From: Aquabacterium sp. J223
GTDB lineage: Bacteria; Pseudomonadota; Gammaproteobacteria; Burkholderiales; Burkholderiaceae_C
Direction: 5' to 3'
DNA length: 64,000 bases
Assembly (NCBI RefSeq): GCF_024666615.1
Contig: NZ_CP088297.1
Coordinates: 1,550,001-1,614,000, forward strand
Positions within the stretch are counted from its first letter, which is position 1. Each line of letters starts with the position of its first letter. This document shows positions 9,877-17,973 of the stretch, one piece after another. The translations under genes and the position numbers were made by a program. The notes below the pieces were generated by a model. It was not told the DNA's origin. It saw only the letters and a list, made by a program, of their open reading frames with translations, and did no database searches.

Positions 9877-11904
9877 ATGAGCGACGCCGTCCTGCCTTCC
9901 TCCGCTCCGGCGGCCGGCCCTGCCGCCGACCCGGCCGCGATCCGCGAGCGCCTGCTCGCCGAGGTCGCCGCGCTGCCCAGCCTGCCCGGCGTCTACCGCT
10001 ACTTCGACGCGGCGGGCCAGGTGCTCTACGTCGGCAAGGCGGGCAACCTGAAGAAGCGGGTCTCCAGCTACTTCCACAAGGACCATGGCGGCACCCGCAT
10101 CGGCCACATGGTGGGCCGCATCGCGCGGCTGGAGACCACCGTGGTGCGCAGCGAGGCCGAGGCGCTGCTGCTCGAGAACAACCTGATCAAGGCGTTGAAC
10201 CCGCGGTTCAACATCCTGTTCCGCGACGACAAGAGCTACCCCTACCTGAAGATCACCGGCGTGCGCGAGCGCGACGGCGAGGGCGGCCCGTCGACCCGCT
10301 ACCCGCGGCTGGCCTACTACCGCGGCTCGGTCGACCGCAAGCACCGCTACTTCGGCCCCTATCCCGGCGCCTGGGCGGTGAAGGAGACCATCCAGCTGCT
10401 GCAGAAGGTGTTCAAGCTGCGCACCTGCGAGGACACGGTGTTCGCCAACCGCAGCCGGCCCTGCCTGCTCTACCAGATCCGCCGCTGCTCCGGCCCCTGC
10501 GTGGGGTTGATCGGCACGGCCGACTACGCCCAGGACGTGGCCCATGCCGAGGCCTTCCTGCTCGGCCAGACGCAGGAGGTGCTGGACCAGCTGCAGGCGC
10601 AGATGATGGCGTTCTCCGACGCGCTGGAGTTCGAGCGCGCCGCCGAGGCGCGCAACCAGATCGCCGCGCTGTCGCGGGTGCTGCACCAGCAGTCGGTGGA
10701 GACCAGCTCGCTGTCCTCCGGCGAGGGCGACGTCGACATCCTGGCGGTGCGGCTGCAGGGCGGCCGCGCCTGCGTCAACCTGGCGATGGTGCGCGGCGGC
10801 CGCCACCTGGGCGACCGGGCCTACTTCCCCACGCACGTCGAGGAGGCCACCGCCCTGGGCGCGGCGGAAGCCGCGGCGGAGGCCGCCGATGCGGCCGCCG
10901 AGACCGGCCAGGGCGCTGCGCCCGCCGACGCCGGACGACGCGATCCCGAGGTGCTGGTGCTGGAGGCCTTCATCGCGCAGCACTACCTGGACAGCGCGCT
11001 GCCCTCGCTGCTGGTCACCAGCCACCGCATCGACCCGGCGCTGGTGGCGGCGCTTTCGCAGCAGTCCGGCAGCCGGCTGGCGGTGCAGCACCAGCCGCGG
11101 GAGCAGCGCCGCATCTGGCTCGACATGGCCATCAAGGGCGCCGAGCTGGCGCTGGCCCGGCTGCTGGCCGAGGAGGGCTCGCAGCGCGAGCGCACCCGCG
11201 CGCTGGCCGAGGCGCTGGACCTGCAGGTGCACGACCTCGACACGCTGCGCATCGAGTGCTTCGACGTCAGCCACACCGCGGGCGAGGCGACCCAGGCCTC
11301 CTGCGTGGTGTTCGAGAACCACCAGATGCAGAGCGCGCAGTACCGCCGCTTCAACATCGAGGGCGTGACCGGCGGCGACGACTACGCCGCCATGCGCCAG
11401 GTGCTGACCCGCCGCTACGCCAAGCTGGCCGAGGGCGTGGCCACCGGCGCCGCCCGCATGCCCGACGTCGTGCTGATCGACGGCGGGCGCGGGCAGGTGG
11501 GCGTGGCGCGCGAGGTGTTCGAGGAGCTGGGGCTGGACATCTCGCTCATCGTCGGGGTGGAGAAGGGCGAGGGCCGCAAGGTGGGGCTGGAGGAACTGGT
11601 CTTCGCCGACGGCCGGCCGAAGGTGGCGCTGGGCCATGACTCGGCCGCGCTGATGCTGGTGGCGCAGATCCGCGACGAGGCCCACCGCTTCGCCATCACC
11701 GGCATGCGGGCGCGCCGCGCCAAGCTGCGCACCGGCGGCAGCCGGCTGGAGGACATCCCGGGCGTCGGCCCGAAGAAGCGGGCCCGCCTGCTGCAGCGCT
11801 TCGGCGGCGTGCGCGGCGTGACGAACGCGAGCGTCGACGACCTGTCGCAGGTCGAAGGCATCTCGAAGGAACTGGCGGAGGACATCTACCGTGCTTTGCA
11901 TTGA
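9877..11904 (+). CDS. uvrC: Excinuclease ABC subunit C
   Basis: UvrC makes both incisions in nucleotide excision repair. Visible parts in order: GIY-YIG nuclease domain near residues 25-110 ([26 protein letters not shown]), UVR motif ([15 protein letters not shown]), the RNase H-like endonuclease half ([20 protein letters not shown]), and C-terminal helix-hairpin-helix repeats ([13 protein letters not shown]). At 675 residues it exceeds the usual length of about 610. The extra length is largely an Ala/Glu-rich insert between the halves (about 10850-10945). The ATG at 9877 was chosen; an ATG at 9862 is also in frame. A CACAAT box at 9858-9863 lies close to the start. The stop lies just before a dispersed repeat. 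Confidence 0.96.
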   Translation: MSDAVLPSSAPAAGPAADPAAIRERLLAEVAALPSLPGVYRYFDAAGQVLYVGKAGNLKKRVSSYFHKDHGGTRIGHMVGRIARLETTVVRSEAEALLLENNLIKALNPRFNILFRDDKSYPYLKITGVRERDGEGGPSTRYPRLAYYRGSVDRKHRYFGPYPGAWAVKETIQLLQKVFKLRTCEDTVFANRSRPCLLYQIRRCSGPCVGLIGTADYAQDVAHAEAFLLGQTQEVLDQLQAQMMAFSDALEFERAAEARNQIAALSRVLHQQSVETSSLSSGEGDVDILAVRLQGGRACVNLAMVRGGRHLGDRAYFPTHVEEATALGAAEAAAEAADAAAETGQGAAPADAGRRDPEVLVLEAFIAQHYLDSALPSLLVTSHRIDPALVAALSQQSGSRLAVQHQPREQRRIWLDMAIKGAELALARLLAEEGSQRERTRALAEALDLQVHDLDTLRIECFDVSHTAGEATQASCVVFENHQMQSAQYRRFNIEGVTGGDDYAAMRQVLTRRYAKLAEGVATGAARMPDVVLIDGGRGQVGVAREVFEELGLDISLIVGVEKGEGRKVGLEELVFADGRPKVALGHDSAALMLVAQIRDEAHRFAITGMRARRAKLRTGGSRLEDIPGVGPKKRARLLQRFGGVRGVTNASVDDLSQVEGISKELAEDIYRALH

Positions 11905-12547
11905 GCCCCCCGCCGTCTGGCGGCGGCCCCCCGAGGGGGCAACCCGACACGACCGGGAGACCCGGATCGCGCCGGGCGCTTCGAACGCCAGCCCGCTCCC
12001 CTGGCCGCTCCGCGGCCTGTCCCCTGCCGGGGTCTGGCTGCGGCGGTTGTTGTTGATGGCGGCTGGCAGCTTGACGGCCTGCGGCGGCACGCAGGTGCAG
12101 GATCGGCCGGTCCAGGACCGGCCGGTGGTCATCACCGCGCCGACGCCGGGCGCGCCGGCGGTGGTGCCGCCGGCGCCCGTGGCGCCCGCGCCGGCGGCGA
12201 TGCCGGCGCCGGTGGCCGCCCGCACCTGGAAGGACTTCCGGCGCCAGGCCGCGCTGCGGCTGGTGCAGGCCAACCCGAACATCACCTACACCGGCGCGCC
12301 GCCCGACCCGCTGCTGGCCATCCCGGTGCTGGAGGTGGAGCTGAACGCCGACGGCAGCGTGCGCCGCATCGAGGTGATGCGCCACCCGCGCCAGGCCAAG
12401 GACACGACGCAGATGGCCATCGACGCGGTGCGCCGCGCGGCGCCCTACGGCGACATGCGCCACCTGCCGCGGCCGTGGAAGTTCGCCGAGGTCTTCCTCT
12501 TCGACGACGACCGCCGCTTCAAGCCGCGCACGCTGCAGGACCCTTAG
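11891..12547 (+). CDS. Putative lipoprotein with TonB-like C-terminal domain
   Basis: The well-formed part starts around 12038: [16 protein letters not shown] is a good lipoprotein signal with lipobox LTAC. A Pro/Ala/Val-rich linker follows, then a globular region of about 100 residues ([37 protein letters not shown]) resembling the TonB/energy-transducer C-terminal fold. The start is unclear. The only upstream in-frame start of the usual kind is a GTG at 11891 inside the end of uvrC, which would place the signal 56 residues in. Within the signal only TTG codons, or a CTG at 12038, are available. The upstream stretch is a dispersed repeat that may have displaced the original start. pgsA follows. 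Function unknown. Confidence 0.7.
   Translation: MLCIEPPAVWRRPPEGATRHDRETRIAPGASNASPLPWPLRGLSPAGVWLRRLLLMAAGSLTACGGTQVQDRPVQDRPVVITAPTPGAPAVVPPAPVAPAPAAMPAPVAARTWKDFRRQAALRLVQANPNITYTGAPPDPLLAIPVLEVELNADGSVRRIEVMRHPRQAKDTTQMAIDAVRRAAPYGDMRHLPRPWKFAEVFLFDDDRRFKPRTLQDP
11906..11990. repeat. Dispersed GC-rich intergenic repeat, copy 1
   Basis: This stretch holds a CCGCC/GGCGG hairpin, CCGAGGGGGC (11931-11940) and CCGGGAGACCCGGATC (11953-11968). The last two strings occur again with nearly the same spacing (22 versus 21 bp) at 47622-47631 and 47643-47658, inside a coding sequence. It probably also serves as the uvrC transcript end. The outer boundaries are approximate. Confidence 0.65.
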
Positions 12548-12551
12548 CCCT

Positions 12552-12568
12552 GGGGCGGCAGCCGCCCC
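12552..12568 (+). terminator. GC stem-loop after the lipoprotein gene
   Basis: A perfect 7-bp stem GGGGCGG/CCGCCCC with a 3-nt loop, 5 bp after the stop codon and followed by a run of G and a CACAAT box. There is no U-tract, so termination is uncertain. Confidence 0.4.
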
Positions 12569-12588
12569 GGGGGGCACAATCCGCCGCC

Positions 12589-13155
12589 ATGTTCTTCACC
12601 GTCCCCACGCTGCTGACCTGGGCGCGCATCGCCTGCATCCCGCTCATCGCCGGGGTGTTCGAGCTGCCGCTGGCGGCGGAGGTGCGCAACCTGACGGCGA
12701 CGGTGCTCTTCATCGCCTTCGCGCTGACCGACTGGCTGGACGGCTGGCTGGCGCGCCGGCTGAACCAGACCTCGGCCTTCGGCGCCTTCCTCGACCCGGT
12801 GGCCGACAAGTTCCTCGTCTGCTCGGCGCTGCTGGTGCTGGTGCAGCTGCAGCGGGTGGACGCCATCATCGCGCTGGTCATCGTGGGCCGCGAGATCGCC
12901 ATCTCGGCGCTGCGCGAATGGATGGCGCAGATCGGCGCCTCGCGCAGCGTGGCGGTGCACATGCTCGGCAAGGTCAAGACCACCGTGCAGATGGTGGCCA
13001 TTCCGTTCCTGCTCTACGACGGCCGCCTCTTCGGCGTGATCGACACGCTGCTGTGGGGCCGCTGGCTGATGATCCTGGCCGCGGTGCTGACCATCTGGTC
13101 GATGGTCTACTACCTGCAGAAGGCGCTGCCCGAGATCCGGGCCAAGGTGCGCTGA
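12589..13155 (+). CDS. pgsA: CDP-diacylglycerol--glycerol-3-phosphate 3-phosphatidyltransferase
   Basis: Inner-membrane enzyme making phosphatidylglycerophosphate, the committed step to phosphatidylglycerol and cardiolipin. The 188-residue protein starts with the typical MFFTVPTLLTWARIACIPLI. It carries the complete CDP-alcohol phosphotransferase motif DG-x2-AR-x8-G-x3-D-x3-D in the segment DGWLARRL to AFLDPVADK. Four or more hydrophobic helices follow. No clear Shine-Dalgarno precedes the ATG, but a CACAAT -10-like box lies 8 bp upstream, which would give a nearly leaderless message. Placement next to uvrC is common in proteobacteria. Confidence 0.96.
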   Translation: MFFTVPTLLTWARIACIPLIAGVFELPLAAEVRNLTATVLFIAFALTDWLDGWLARRLNQTSAFGAFLDPVADKFLVCSALLVLVQLQRVDAIIALVIVGREIAISALREWMAQIGASRSVAVHMLGKVKTTVQMVAIPFLLYDGRLFGVIDTLLWGRWLMILAAVLTIWSMVYYLQKALPEIRAKVR

Positions 13156-13221
13156 GGAAGACGACCGACGACGCGACCCCCCGCTGCATTGCGCCTTGCG
13201 TTCCCCCTGCTGTTGACGTCC

Positions 13222-14088
13222 ATGCCCGCGGTGTTCGTGCTCATCTGGAGCACGGGCTTCATCGTCGCGCGCTACGGCATGCCGCATGCGCCGCCGCTGG
13301 GTTTCCTGTCCCTGCGCTACGGGCTGTCGGCGGTCTGCCTGCTGCTGTGGGTGGTGGCCAGCCGGGCGCCGCTGCCGTCGGGCCGCGCGGCCTGGTGGCA
13401 CCTGGCCGTCACCGGCGTGCTGATGCAGGCCGGCTACCTGGGCGGGGTGTGGGCGGCGGTCAAGCACGGCATGCCGGCGGGCACCATCGCGCTCATCGTC
13501 GGCCTGCAGCCGGTGCTGACCGCGGTCTGGGTCAGCGGCCGCGGCACCGGCCGGGTGTCGCCGCGCCAGTGGCTGGGCCTGGTGCTCGGCTTCGCCGGGC
13601 TGGCGCTGGTGGTGGGGCGGCAGCTCGACGGCGGCCGGCTGCACGCGCTCAACCTCTCGCTGGCGGTGCTGGCGCTGGCCTCGATCACCGTCGGCACGCT
13701 GTACCAGAAGCACTTCGTCGGGCCCACCGACGTGCGCAGCGCCGGCCTGCTGCAGATGGTGGCGGCACTGGCCGTGACCGCGCCGCTGGCGCTGCTGGAG
13801 TCCGGCGGCATGGACTGGCATCCGGAGATGGTCGGCGCGCTGGTCTGGTCGGTGCTCGGGCTGACGCTGGGCGGCAGTTCGCTGCTCTTCCTGCTCATCC
13901 AGCGGGGCGCGGCCACCGAGGTGACCAGCCTGCTCTACCTGGTGCCGCCCTGCGTGGCCGTGGAGGCCTGGCTGCTCTTCGGCGAGACGCTGACGCCGGC
14001 CATGCTGGCCGGGCTGGCGATGGCCGCCGTCGGCGTGGCGCTGGTGGTGCGGCCGGCGGCGGCGGCCGTCCCGCCGGCCGCCGGTTGA
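13222..14088 (+). CDS. EamA/DMT-superfamily permease
   Basis: Inner-membrane permease of the drug/metabolite transporter superfamily with two EamA repeats, about ten hydrophobic helices over 288 residues. The first repeat begins MPAVFVLIWSTGFIVARYGMP. The second ends with LLYLVPPCVAVEAWLLFGETLTPAMLAGLAMAAVGVALVV, the classic closing helices with the conserved GE motif. I chose the ATG at 13222; a TTG at 13189 would add eleven residues. No good ribosome-binding site precedes either. Substrate unknown; exporters of amino acids or metabolites are common in the family. Confidence 0.88.
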   Translation: MPAVFVLIWSTGFIVARYGMPHAPPLGFLSLRYGLSAVCLLLWVVASRAPLPSGRAAWWHLAVTGVLMQAGYLGGVWAAVKHGMPAGTIALIVGLQPVLTAVWVSGRGTGRVSPRQWLGLVLGFAGLALVVGRQLDGGRLHALNLSLAVLALASITVGTLYQKHFVGPTDVRSAGLLQMVAALAVTAPLALLESGGMDWHPEMVGALVWSVLGLTLGGSSLLFLLIQRGAATEVTSLLYLVPPCVAVEAWLLFGETLTPAMLAGLAMAAVGVALVVRPAAAAVPPAAG

Positions 14089-14117
14089 ACCCTGCGGTCC
14101 GTCCGGGGTCGGTCCTC

Positions 14118-14123
14118 TAGAAT
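14118..14123 (+). promoter_or_regulatory. -10 box of tRNA-Val
   Basis: TAGAAT (5 of 6 to consensus) ends 14 bp before the tRNA 5' end. A GC-rich discriminator follows, as at the tRNA-His promoter. No clear -35 box was found. Confidence 0.6.
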
Positions 14124-14137
14124 CGCGGGCTCGGCCG

Positions 14138-14213
14138 GGGTGCTTAGCTCAGCCGGTAGAGCGGCGCCCTTACAAGGCGTAGGTCGGCGGTTCGAACCCG
14201 TCAGCACCCACCA
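14138..14213 (+). tRNA. tRNA-Val (anticodon TAC)
   Basis: The full cloverleaf folds. The acceptor GGGTGCT pairs with AGCACCC; the D-arm is GCTC/GAGC; the anticodon stem GCGCC/GGCGT carries loop CTTACAA with anticodon TAC; the T-arm loop is TTCGAAC. The discriminator is A and the CCA end is encoded (14211-14213). It lies between the EamA permease and ppiD. Confidence 0.97.
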
Positions 14214-14246
14214 TCCATCCGCCCGGCGGGCGAGAGGCTTGTCCCC

Positions 14247-16163
14247 ATGTTCGACTTCGTGCGCACGCACACCCGGCTGCTGCAGCTGCTGCTCCTGCTG
14301 GTGATCTTTCCCTCGTTCGTCTTCTTCGGCGTGCAGGGGTACAGCGGCTTCACCGAAGGTGCCAACGCCACCGTGGCCAAGGTGGACGGCCAGTCCATCA
14401 CCCAGGCCGAATGGGACCAGGCGCACCAGCGCCAGATCGAGCGCATGCGTGCGCAGATGCCCGGGGTTGACCCCAAGCTGCTCGATGCGCCCGAGTTCAA
14501 GCAGCAGACGCTGGAGGGCCTGCTGCGCCAGCGCGTGCTGCTGACGGCGGCGCGCAAGCTCAACGTGGCCGTCACCGACGAGCGGCTGCAGCGGGTGTTT
14601 GTCAGCGACCCGCAGTTCGCGCCGCTGCGCAACCCGGACAACACCGTCAACACCGCGCTGCTGGCCACCCAGGGCATGAGCTCGCAGATGTTCGCCCAGC
14701 AGCTGCGCCAGGACCTGAGCATCCGCCAGGTGATGCAGGGCCTGGCCGGCGCGCCGGTGGCCGGCACCACCGCGCCGAAGACCGCGCTCGACGCCCTGCT
14801 GCAGCGGCGCGAGGTGCAGGTGCAGCGTTTCGACACGGCCGACTTCCGCGGCAAGGTCCAGCCCACCGACGAGCAGCTGCAGGCCTACCACAAGGCCAAC
14901 GAGGCGAGCTTCCGCGCGCCCGAGCAGGCGACCATCGAGTACGCGGTGCTCGACATCGACACGGTGAAGAAGGGCGTGACCGTCCCGGAAGACGAGCTGC
15001 GCAAGTACTACGAGCAGAACCTGGCGCGCTACACCGTCGCCGAGGAACGCCGCGCCGCCCACATCCTCGTCGCCGCCGACAAGGACAGGCCGGCCGACGA
15101 GCGCGCCAAGGCCAAGGCCAAGGCCGAGGCGCTGCTGGCGCAGGTGCGCGCGAACCCCTCGTCCTTCGCCGACCTGGCCCGCAAGAACTCCGACGACCCC
15201 GGCTCGAAGGAGCAGGGCGGCGACCTCGGTTTCTTCAACCGCGAGGCCATGGTCAAGCCCTTCGCCGACACCGCCTTCTCGATGAAGCCGGGCGAGATCA
15301 GCAACGTCGTCGAGACCGACTTCGGCTTCCACATCATCCAGCTCAAGGAAGCCCGCGGCGGCGAGCGCAAGGCCTTCGAGGCGGTGCGCCCGGCGCTGCA
15401 GGACGAGGTCGGCCAGCAGCTGGCGCAGCGCCGCTACGCCGAGGCGGCCGAGCAGTTCAGCAACCTGGCCGAGGAGCAGCCCGACACGCTGCAGCCGGCG
15501 CTGGACAAGCTGAAGCTGCAGAAGCGGACCGCGACGGTGCGCCGCGAGGCGCAGCCCACCGGCGACGGCCCGCTGGGCAACGCCAAGTTCGTGCAGGCGC
15601 TGTTCGACGACGAGGCGGTCAAGGACAAGCGCAACACCGCGGCGATCGAGTTCGGCCGCAACCAGATGGTCGTCGGCCGGGTGGTGCAGCACCAGCCGGC
15701 GCGGCTGCTGCCGCTGGCCGAGGTGCGCGACCAGGTGCGCGAGGCGGTGGTGCAGGCCGAGGCGCTGAAGCTGGCGCGCGAGGCCGGCGAGGCCCGGCTG
15801 GCCGAGCTGAAGAAGGGCGAGGGCGTGGACCGGCTGCCGACGGCGGTGACGCTGTCGCGGCTGCAGCCGCAGAACCAGCCGCGCGAGGTCATCGACGCCG
15901 TCATGCGCGCACCGCTGACGCAGGGGCCGGCGCTGCTCGGCACGCCGCTGCCCGGCGGCCAGGGCTTCGCGGTCCTGCGGGTGCTGCAGAGCCTGCCGCC
16001 GCAGGTGCAGCCCGAGCAGCTGAAGGCGCTGCAGGACCGCTACCTGCAGACCCTGGCCGAGGCCGAGGGCCAGGCCTACTACCAGCAGCTGCGCAGCCGC
16101 TACAAGGCGGAGGTCAAGGTGCGCGCGCCGGTGGCGGACGCCCCGTCCGACGGCAGTCGCTGA
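14247..16163 (+). CDS. ppiD: Periplasmic folding chaperone PpiD (SurA-N/parvulin)
   Basis: Membrane-anchored periplasmic chaperone that helps proteins leaving the Sec translocon. The protein has 638 residues. An N-terminal signal anchor (about residues 10-33, LLQLLLLLVIFPSFVFFGVQGY) follows MFDFVRTHTR. A SurA-N-like chaperone region contains VAKVDGQSITQAEWDQAHQ. One parvulin domain lies near residues 267-368 (AAHILVAADK, FADLARKNSDDPGS, GGDLGFF, DFGFHIIQL). A second, degenerate C-terminal segment follows. It starts 33 bp after tRNA-Val and is followed by tRNA-His. Confidence 0.94.
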   Translation: MFDFVRTHTRLLQLLLLLVIFPSFVFFGVQGYSGFTEGANATVAKVDGQSITQAEWDQAHQRQIERMRAQMPGVDPKLLDAPEFKQQTLEGLLRQRVLLTAARKLNVAVTDERLQRVFVSDPQFAPLRNPDNTVNTALLATQGMSSQMFAQQLRQDLSIRQVMQGLAGAPVAGTTAPKTALDALLQRREVQVQRFDTADFRGKVQPTDEQLQAYHKANEASFRAPEQATIEYAVLDIDTVKKGVTVPEDELRKYYEQNLARYTVAEERRAAHILVAADKDRPADERAKAKAKAEALLAQVRANPSSFADLARKNSDDPGSKEQGGDLGFFNREAMVKPFADTAFSMKPGEISNVVETDFGFHIIQLKEARGGERKAFEAVRPALQDEVGQQLAQRRYAEAAEQFSNLAEEQPDTLQPALDKLKLQKRTATVRREAQPTGDGPLGNAKFVQALFDDEAVKDKRNTAAIEFGRNQMVVGRVVQHQPARLLPLAEVRDQVREAVVQAEALKLAREAGEARLAELKKGEGVDRLPTAVTLSRLQPQNQPREVIDAVMRAPLTQGPALLGTPLPGGQGFAVLRVLQSLPPQVQPEQLKALQDRYLQTLAEAEGQAYYQQLRSRYKAEVKVRAPVADAPSDGSR

Positions 16164-16200
16164 GCGCCCCGGCCCGCCGGCGCCGCGGCGGTGCTGTGTC

Positions 16201-16206
16201 TATAAT
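16201..16206 (+). promoter_or_regulatory. -10 box of tRNA-His
   Basis: A perfect TATAAT lies 14 bp upstream of the tRNA, so tRNA-His has its own promoter after ppiD. No recognisable -35 element was found in the preceding GC-rich DNA. Confidence 0.7.
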
Positions 16207-16220
16207 CCGCGCCTCTCTAC

Positions 16221-16297
16221 GGTGGCTGTAGCTCAGTTGGTAGAGTCCCAGATTGTGATTCTGGTCGTCGTGGGTTCGAGTCCCATCAGCCACCCCA
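16221..16297 (+). tRNA. tRNA-His (anticodon GTG)
   Basis: The cloverleaf is complete. A G at position -1 (16221) faces the discriminator C (16294), the identity signature of tRNA-His. The acceptor GTGGCTG pairs with CAGCCAC; the anticodon stem CCAGA/TCTGG carries loop TTGTGAT with anticodon GTG; the T-loop is TTCGAGT. CCA is encoded at 16295-16297. Confidence 0.97.
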
Positions 16298-16314
16298 CTG
16301 TTTCTCCTTGCAAG

Positions 16315-16336
16315 AAGCCCGTGCAAGGCGGGTTTT
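16315..16336 (+). terminator. Intrinsic terminator after tRNA-His
   Basis: AAGCCCG pairs with CGGGTTT (one G-U) around a 7-nt loop and ends in four T. It lies 18 bp past the tRNA. The 170 bp from here to the LysR start show no further gene. Confidence 0.7.
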
Positions 16337-16508
16337 CGGGAAGCAGCTTCCCGCGGTAGGCGCAGCGGGGCCATCGCCGCTCGCGTCAGGCCTGCCGACG
16401 GCGCTGGTGCCGACGACGGTGCGGCGGCGCCACTGGACACTGGACCGGGGTGGCGACCAGCGCTGAGGCGGACGCCTCTCGACAACCCTGTGGAGGCATC
16501 GCAGAAGC

Positions 16509-17447
16509 ATGCGTTACGAGCTGACCGACCTGCGCCTGTTCCATGCCATCGCCCAGGCCCAGAGCTTGTCCAGCGGCGCCAGCACGGTGCACATCACCGC
16601 CTCGTCGGCCAGCTACCGGCTGAAGAACCTCGAGCAGGCCATGGGCACCGCGCTGTTCCTGCGCACCGCCAAGGGCATGGAGCTGACGCCGGCCGGCGAG
16701 GCGCTGCACCGGCACGTGCGAGAGCTGCTGTCCGGCATCGAGCTGATGCACGACGAGGTGGGGCGCTTCTCCGCCGGCCTGAAGGGCCATATCCGGCTGC
16801 TGGCCAACAGCAGCTCGCTCAACGGCTTCATCGTGCCCAGCGTGAGCCGCTTCCTGGTCAGCCATCCCAGCGTCAACATCGACCTCGAAGAGCGGCCCAG
16901 CCCGGCGATCGCAGGGGCCATCGCGGCGCAGGAGGCCGACGTCGGCATCCTCGCCGGCGAGGTGGACAACGACCTCGTGCGCGTGCACCGCTACGCGGTG
17001 GACGAGCTGATCGTCGCGGCGCCGCTGGACCATCCGCTGGCCGGCCAGGGCAGGATCCGCTTCGCCGCGGCGCTGGACTTCGACTTCGTCTGCATGGGCC
17101 GCGCCAGCAGCAACTTCGTCTTCCTGCAGGAAGTGGCGCAGCGCACCGGGCGGCCGTTGAACGTGCGGCTGCATGCGCACGGCTTCGACGCCGTGCTGGC
17201 CCTGGTGCAGGCCGGGGTGGGCGTGGCGCTGGTGCCGCGCAGCGTCGCCGCGGCCGCGCTGTCGCTCAGCCGCGTGGCCGCCGTGAGCCTGGAAGAGCCG
17301 TGGGCGGTGCGGCTGCTGCACCTCGTCGTGCGCAACAAGGGCGAGCTGCCGGCCTTCACCAAGGCCTTCACCGACTTCCTGCTCGAGGATCCGCTGGTGG
17401 CGGCCACCCGCGCCGGGATCGAGGCCGCCGGCGACGACGCTCGTTAG
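16509..17447 (+). CDS. LysR-family transcriptional regulator
   Basis: A 312-residue LysR-type regulator. The N-terminal winged helix-turn-helix spans about residues 1-60 (LRLFHAIAQAQSLSSGASTVHITASSASYRLKNLEQAMG, then LFLRTAKGMELTPAGEALHRHV). A periplasmic-binding-like effector domain follows (GHIRLLANSSSLNGFIVPSVSRF). It reads toward the CoA-thioester operon at 17580. A 17-bp palindrome starts 7 bp after its stop codon and recurs before the Bug genes at 27.5 kb, so this protein is the nearest candidate for the regulator of that set. The link is inferred from position only. The effector is unknown. Confidence 0.92.
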   Translation: MRYELTDLRLFHAIAQAQSLSSGASTVHITASSASYRLKNLEQAMGTALFLRTAKGMELTPAGEALHRHVRELLSGIELMHDEVGRFSAGLKGHIRLLANSSSLNGFIVPSVSRFLVSHPSVNIDLEERPSPAIAGAIAAQEADVGILAGEVDNDLVRVHRYAVDELIVAAPLDHPLAGQGRIRFAAALDFDFVCMGRASSNFVFLQEVAQRTGRPLNVRLHAHGFDAVLALVQAGVGVALVPRSVAAAALSLSRVAAVSLEEPWAVRLLHLVVRNKGELPAFTKAFTDFLLEDPLVAATRAGIEAAGDDAR

Positions 17448-17453
17448 ACAGCA

Positions 17454-17484
17454 TCGAAGCGCCGCTTCGAAAGATTGCGATCGC
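17454..17484 (+). promoter_or_regulatory. Palindromic operator, copy A, before the DUF35/thiolase operon
   Basis: TCGAAGCG-C-CGCTTCGA (17454-17470) is a perfect 17-bp palindrome. TTGCGATCGC follows 13 bp from its centre (17475-17484). The same arrangement with identical spacing lies at 27537-27570. The downstream DNA contains AAAAATACACT near 17499-17510, a possible -10 region. The first gene starts at 17580. Confidence 0.75.
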
Positions 17485-17579
17485 GTTGGCCGGGGTCGGA
17501 AAAATACACTGACTCCCGAAGGTGCCGGCCTGGCTGTCGTCGACGCCAGGTGCCGCGACGCCCTTCGAGGAGACAACCC

Positions 17580-17973
17580 ATGACGACCCCGTTCGGCCTG
17601 CCCCCCGCAGGTCGGCGCCGACACCCGCTATTTCGCGGCGCTGGCCGCCGGCGTGTTCGAGCTGCCCAAGTGCACGGCGTGCGAACGCCACCACTTCTAC
17701 CCCCGGCTGGTGTGCCCGCATTGCGGCGCCGACACGCTGCAGTGGCAACCGGCCAGCGGGCACGGCGTGGTCTATTCCACCACCGTGGTGCGACGCCCGA
17801 ACGGCGGCGACTACAACGTCGCGTTGGTCGACCTGGCCGAGGGCCCGCGCCTGATGACGCGGGTCGAGGACATCGCCCCGGAGGCGGTGGTCATCGGCCT
17901 GCCGGTGCGTGCACGGGTGGTTCAGCAGGACGGCGCGCCGCTGCTGGTCTTCGTGCCGGAGTCCGCGTCGTGA
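17580..17973 (+). pseudogene. DUF35 zinc-ribbon/OB-fold partner protein, one frameshift
   Basis: Small acyl-CoA-binding partner of a thiolase-like enzyme. The zinc ribbon is visible as CTACERHHFYPRLVCPHCG with two CxxC pairs. An OB-fold follows (HGVVYSTTVVRRP, NVALVDLAEGPRLMTRVED). The ATG at 17580 starts in another frame: MTTPFGLPP is followed by nonsense. Removing one C from the six-C run at 17601-17606 gives MTTPFGLPPQVGADTRYFAALAAGVFELPKC, a normal N-terminus. Without correction only a GTG at 17653 could start the conserved part. The stop overlaps the next start (GTGA), as in known DUF35-thiolase pairs. Confidence 0.82.

Noticed and set aside
13935..15692. A 585-codon minus-strand frame over tRNA-Val and ppiD
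   Set aside because: It crosses a tRNA gene and the conserved ppiD frame and shows only low-complexity residues.
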